From: JAOUJD01 sp964353935
GTDB taxonomy: Bacteria; Pseudomonadota; Gammaproteobacteria; Burkholderiales; Burkholderiaceae_F
Direction: 5' to 3'
Assembly: GCA_964353935.1 (NCBI GenBank)
Contig: CAYGXL010000163.1
Coordinates: forward strand, 1 to 5,991
Length of the DNA stretch: 5,991 nt
Every line of letters begins with the position of its first letter. Within the stretch, counting starts at the first letter, position 1. Position numbers and translations under genes: made by a program. The notes under the pieces were generated by a model. It was not told where the DNA came from, ran no database searches, and saw only the letters and a list, made by a program, of their open reading frames with translations. This document shows positions 5,803 to 5,991 of the stretch, in pieces.

Positions 5803-5824
5803 CTGTGTCTCCGCGCGGTCTGTT

Positions 5825-5991
5825 CTAAAGGACTTTGGCTTCGGTCTTCAGCTTGGCGACCAGCGTCGCCACGTCGGGCACGCGGGCACCGGCCTTGCGC
5901 GCCGGCGGTTCGCTGACCTTGACCGTCTTCAGGCGGGGCGTGACGTCGACTCCGAGGTCCGCCGGCTTGACTGTCTCGAGCGGCTTCTTCT
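5825..5991 (-). CDS. etfB: Electron transfer flavoprotein, beta subunit, C-terminal end (cut by window edge)
   Basis: The last 54 codons of a gene entering from the right edge and ending in TAG. The translated tail reads KKPLETVKPADLGVDV, then a PRLKTVKVSEPPARKAG segment, then VPDVATLVAKLKTEAKVL at the end. The P-L-E near a conserved ADLGV, the EPP-x-RKAG motif and the Lys-rich LVxKLKxEAKV terminus are characteristic of EtfB. The C-terminal EPPxRKAG region belongs to the recognition-loop side of ETF and its neighbouring tail. It is followed by etfA after 22 nt, the standard etfB-etfA order. Only the 3' portion can be judged; the AMP-binding and recognition-loop regions lie outside the window. 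Confidence 0.93.
   Translation of the reverse strand, partial: KKPLETVKPADLGVDVTPRLKTVKVSEPPARKAGARVPDVATLVAKLKTEAKVL

Noticed and set aside
915..5991. The idea that ETF and the CCG Fe-S protein form an ETF:quinone oxidoreductase-like (EtfD/EMO) or bifurcating complex.
   Set aside because: The Fe-S protein has no membrane segments like those of the EMO type, it is separated from etfA by another gene and a new promoter region, and EtfA shows no bifurcation-specific feature visible here.

Overview
The window is GC-rich chromosomal DNA from a proteobacterium. The gene content and protein sequences fit Betaproteobacteria best (a Burkholderiales/Rhodocyclales-like lineage), but a high-GC gammaproteobacterium cannot be excluded. 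All seven recognisable genes lie on the minus strand, so transcription runs from the right edge to the left. There are no tRNA or rRNA genes, mobile elements, CRISPR arrays or signs of recent transfer; this looks like ordinary core or near-core metabolism.

Right part (about 2980-5991), fatty-acid/acyl-CoA oxidation electron transfer. The 3' end of etfB enters at the right edge and is followed 22 nt later by a complete etfA; together they encode the two subunits of electron-transfer flavoprotein. After an 87-nt gap holding a strong terminator-like hairpin comes a complete 600-residue acyl-CoA dehydrogenase of the long DmdC-like type. The dehydrogenase would oxidise an acyl-CoA and pass electrons through its FAD to ETF, and from there to the quinone pool.

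Middle (2810-2979), a promoter region. The 170 nt between the dehydrogenase and the rubrerythrin gene contain an AT-rich island that contrasts with its surroundings. It holds a plausible promoter whose -10 element sits inside a Fur-box-like inverted repeat.

Left part (1-2809), a redox/iron cluster. In transcription order it contains a short rubrerythrin (di-iron, no rubredoxin domain), a soluble CCG-domain [4Fe-4S] oxidoreductase, a DUF3501 protein, and the N-terminal part of a PA0069-family radical SAM protein. The rubrerythrin is separated from the Fe-S gene by 122 nt containing three consecutive hairpins; the remaining genes are tightly packed (19-nt gap, then probable overlap). The rubrerythrin / Fe-S oxidoreductase / DUF3501 trio is the most interesting content. 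The three proteins could form a peroxide- or iron-related electron-transfer module whose function, as far as I know, has not been worked out.
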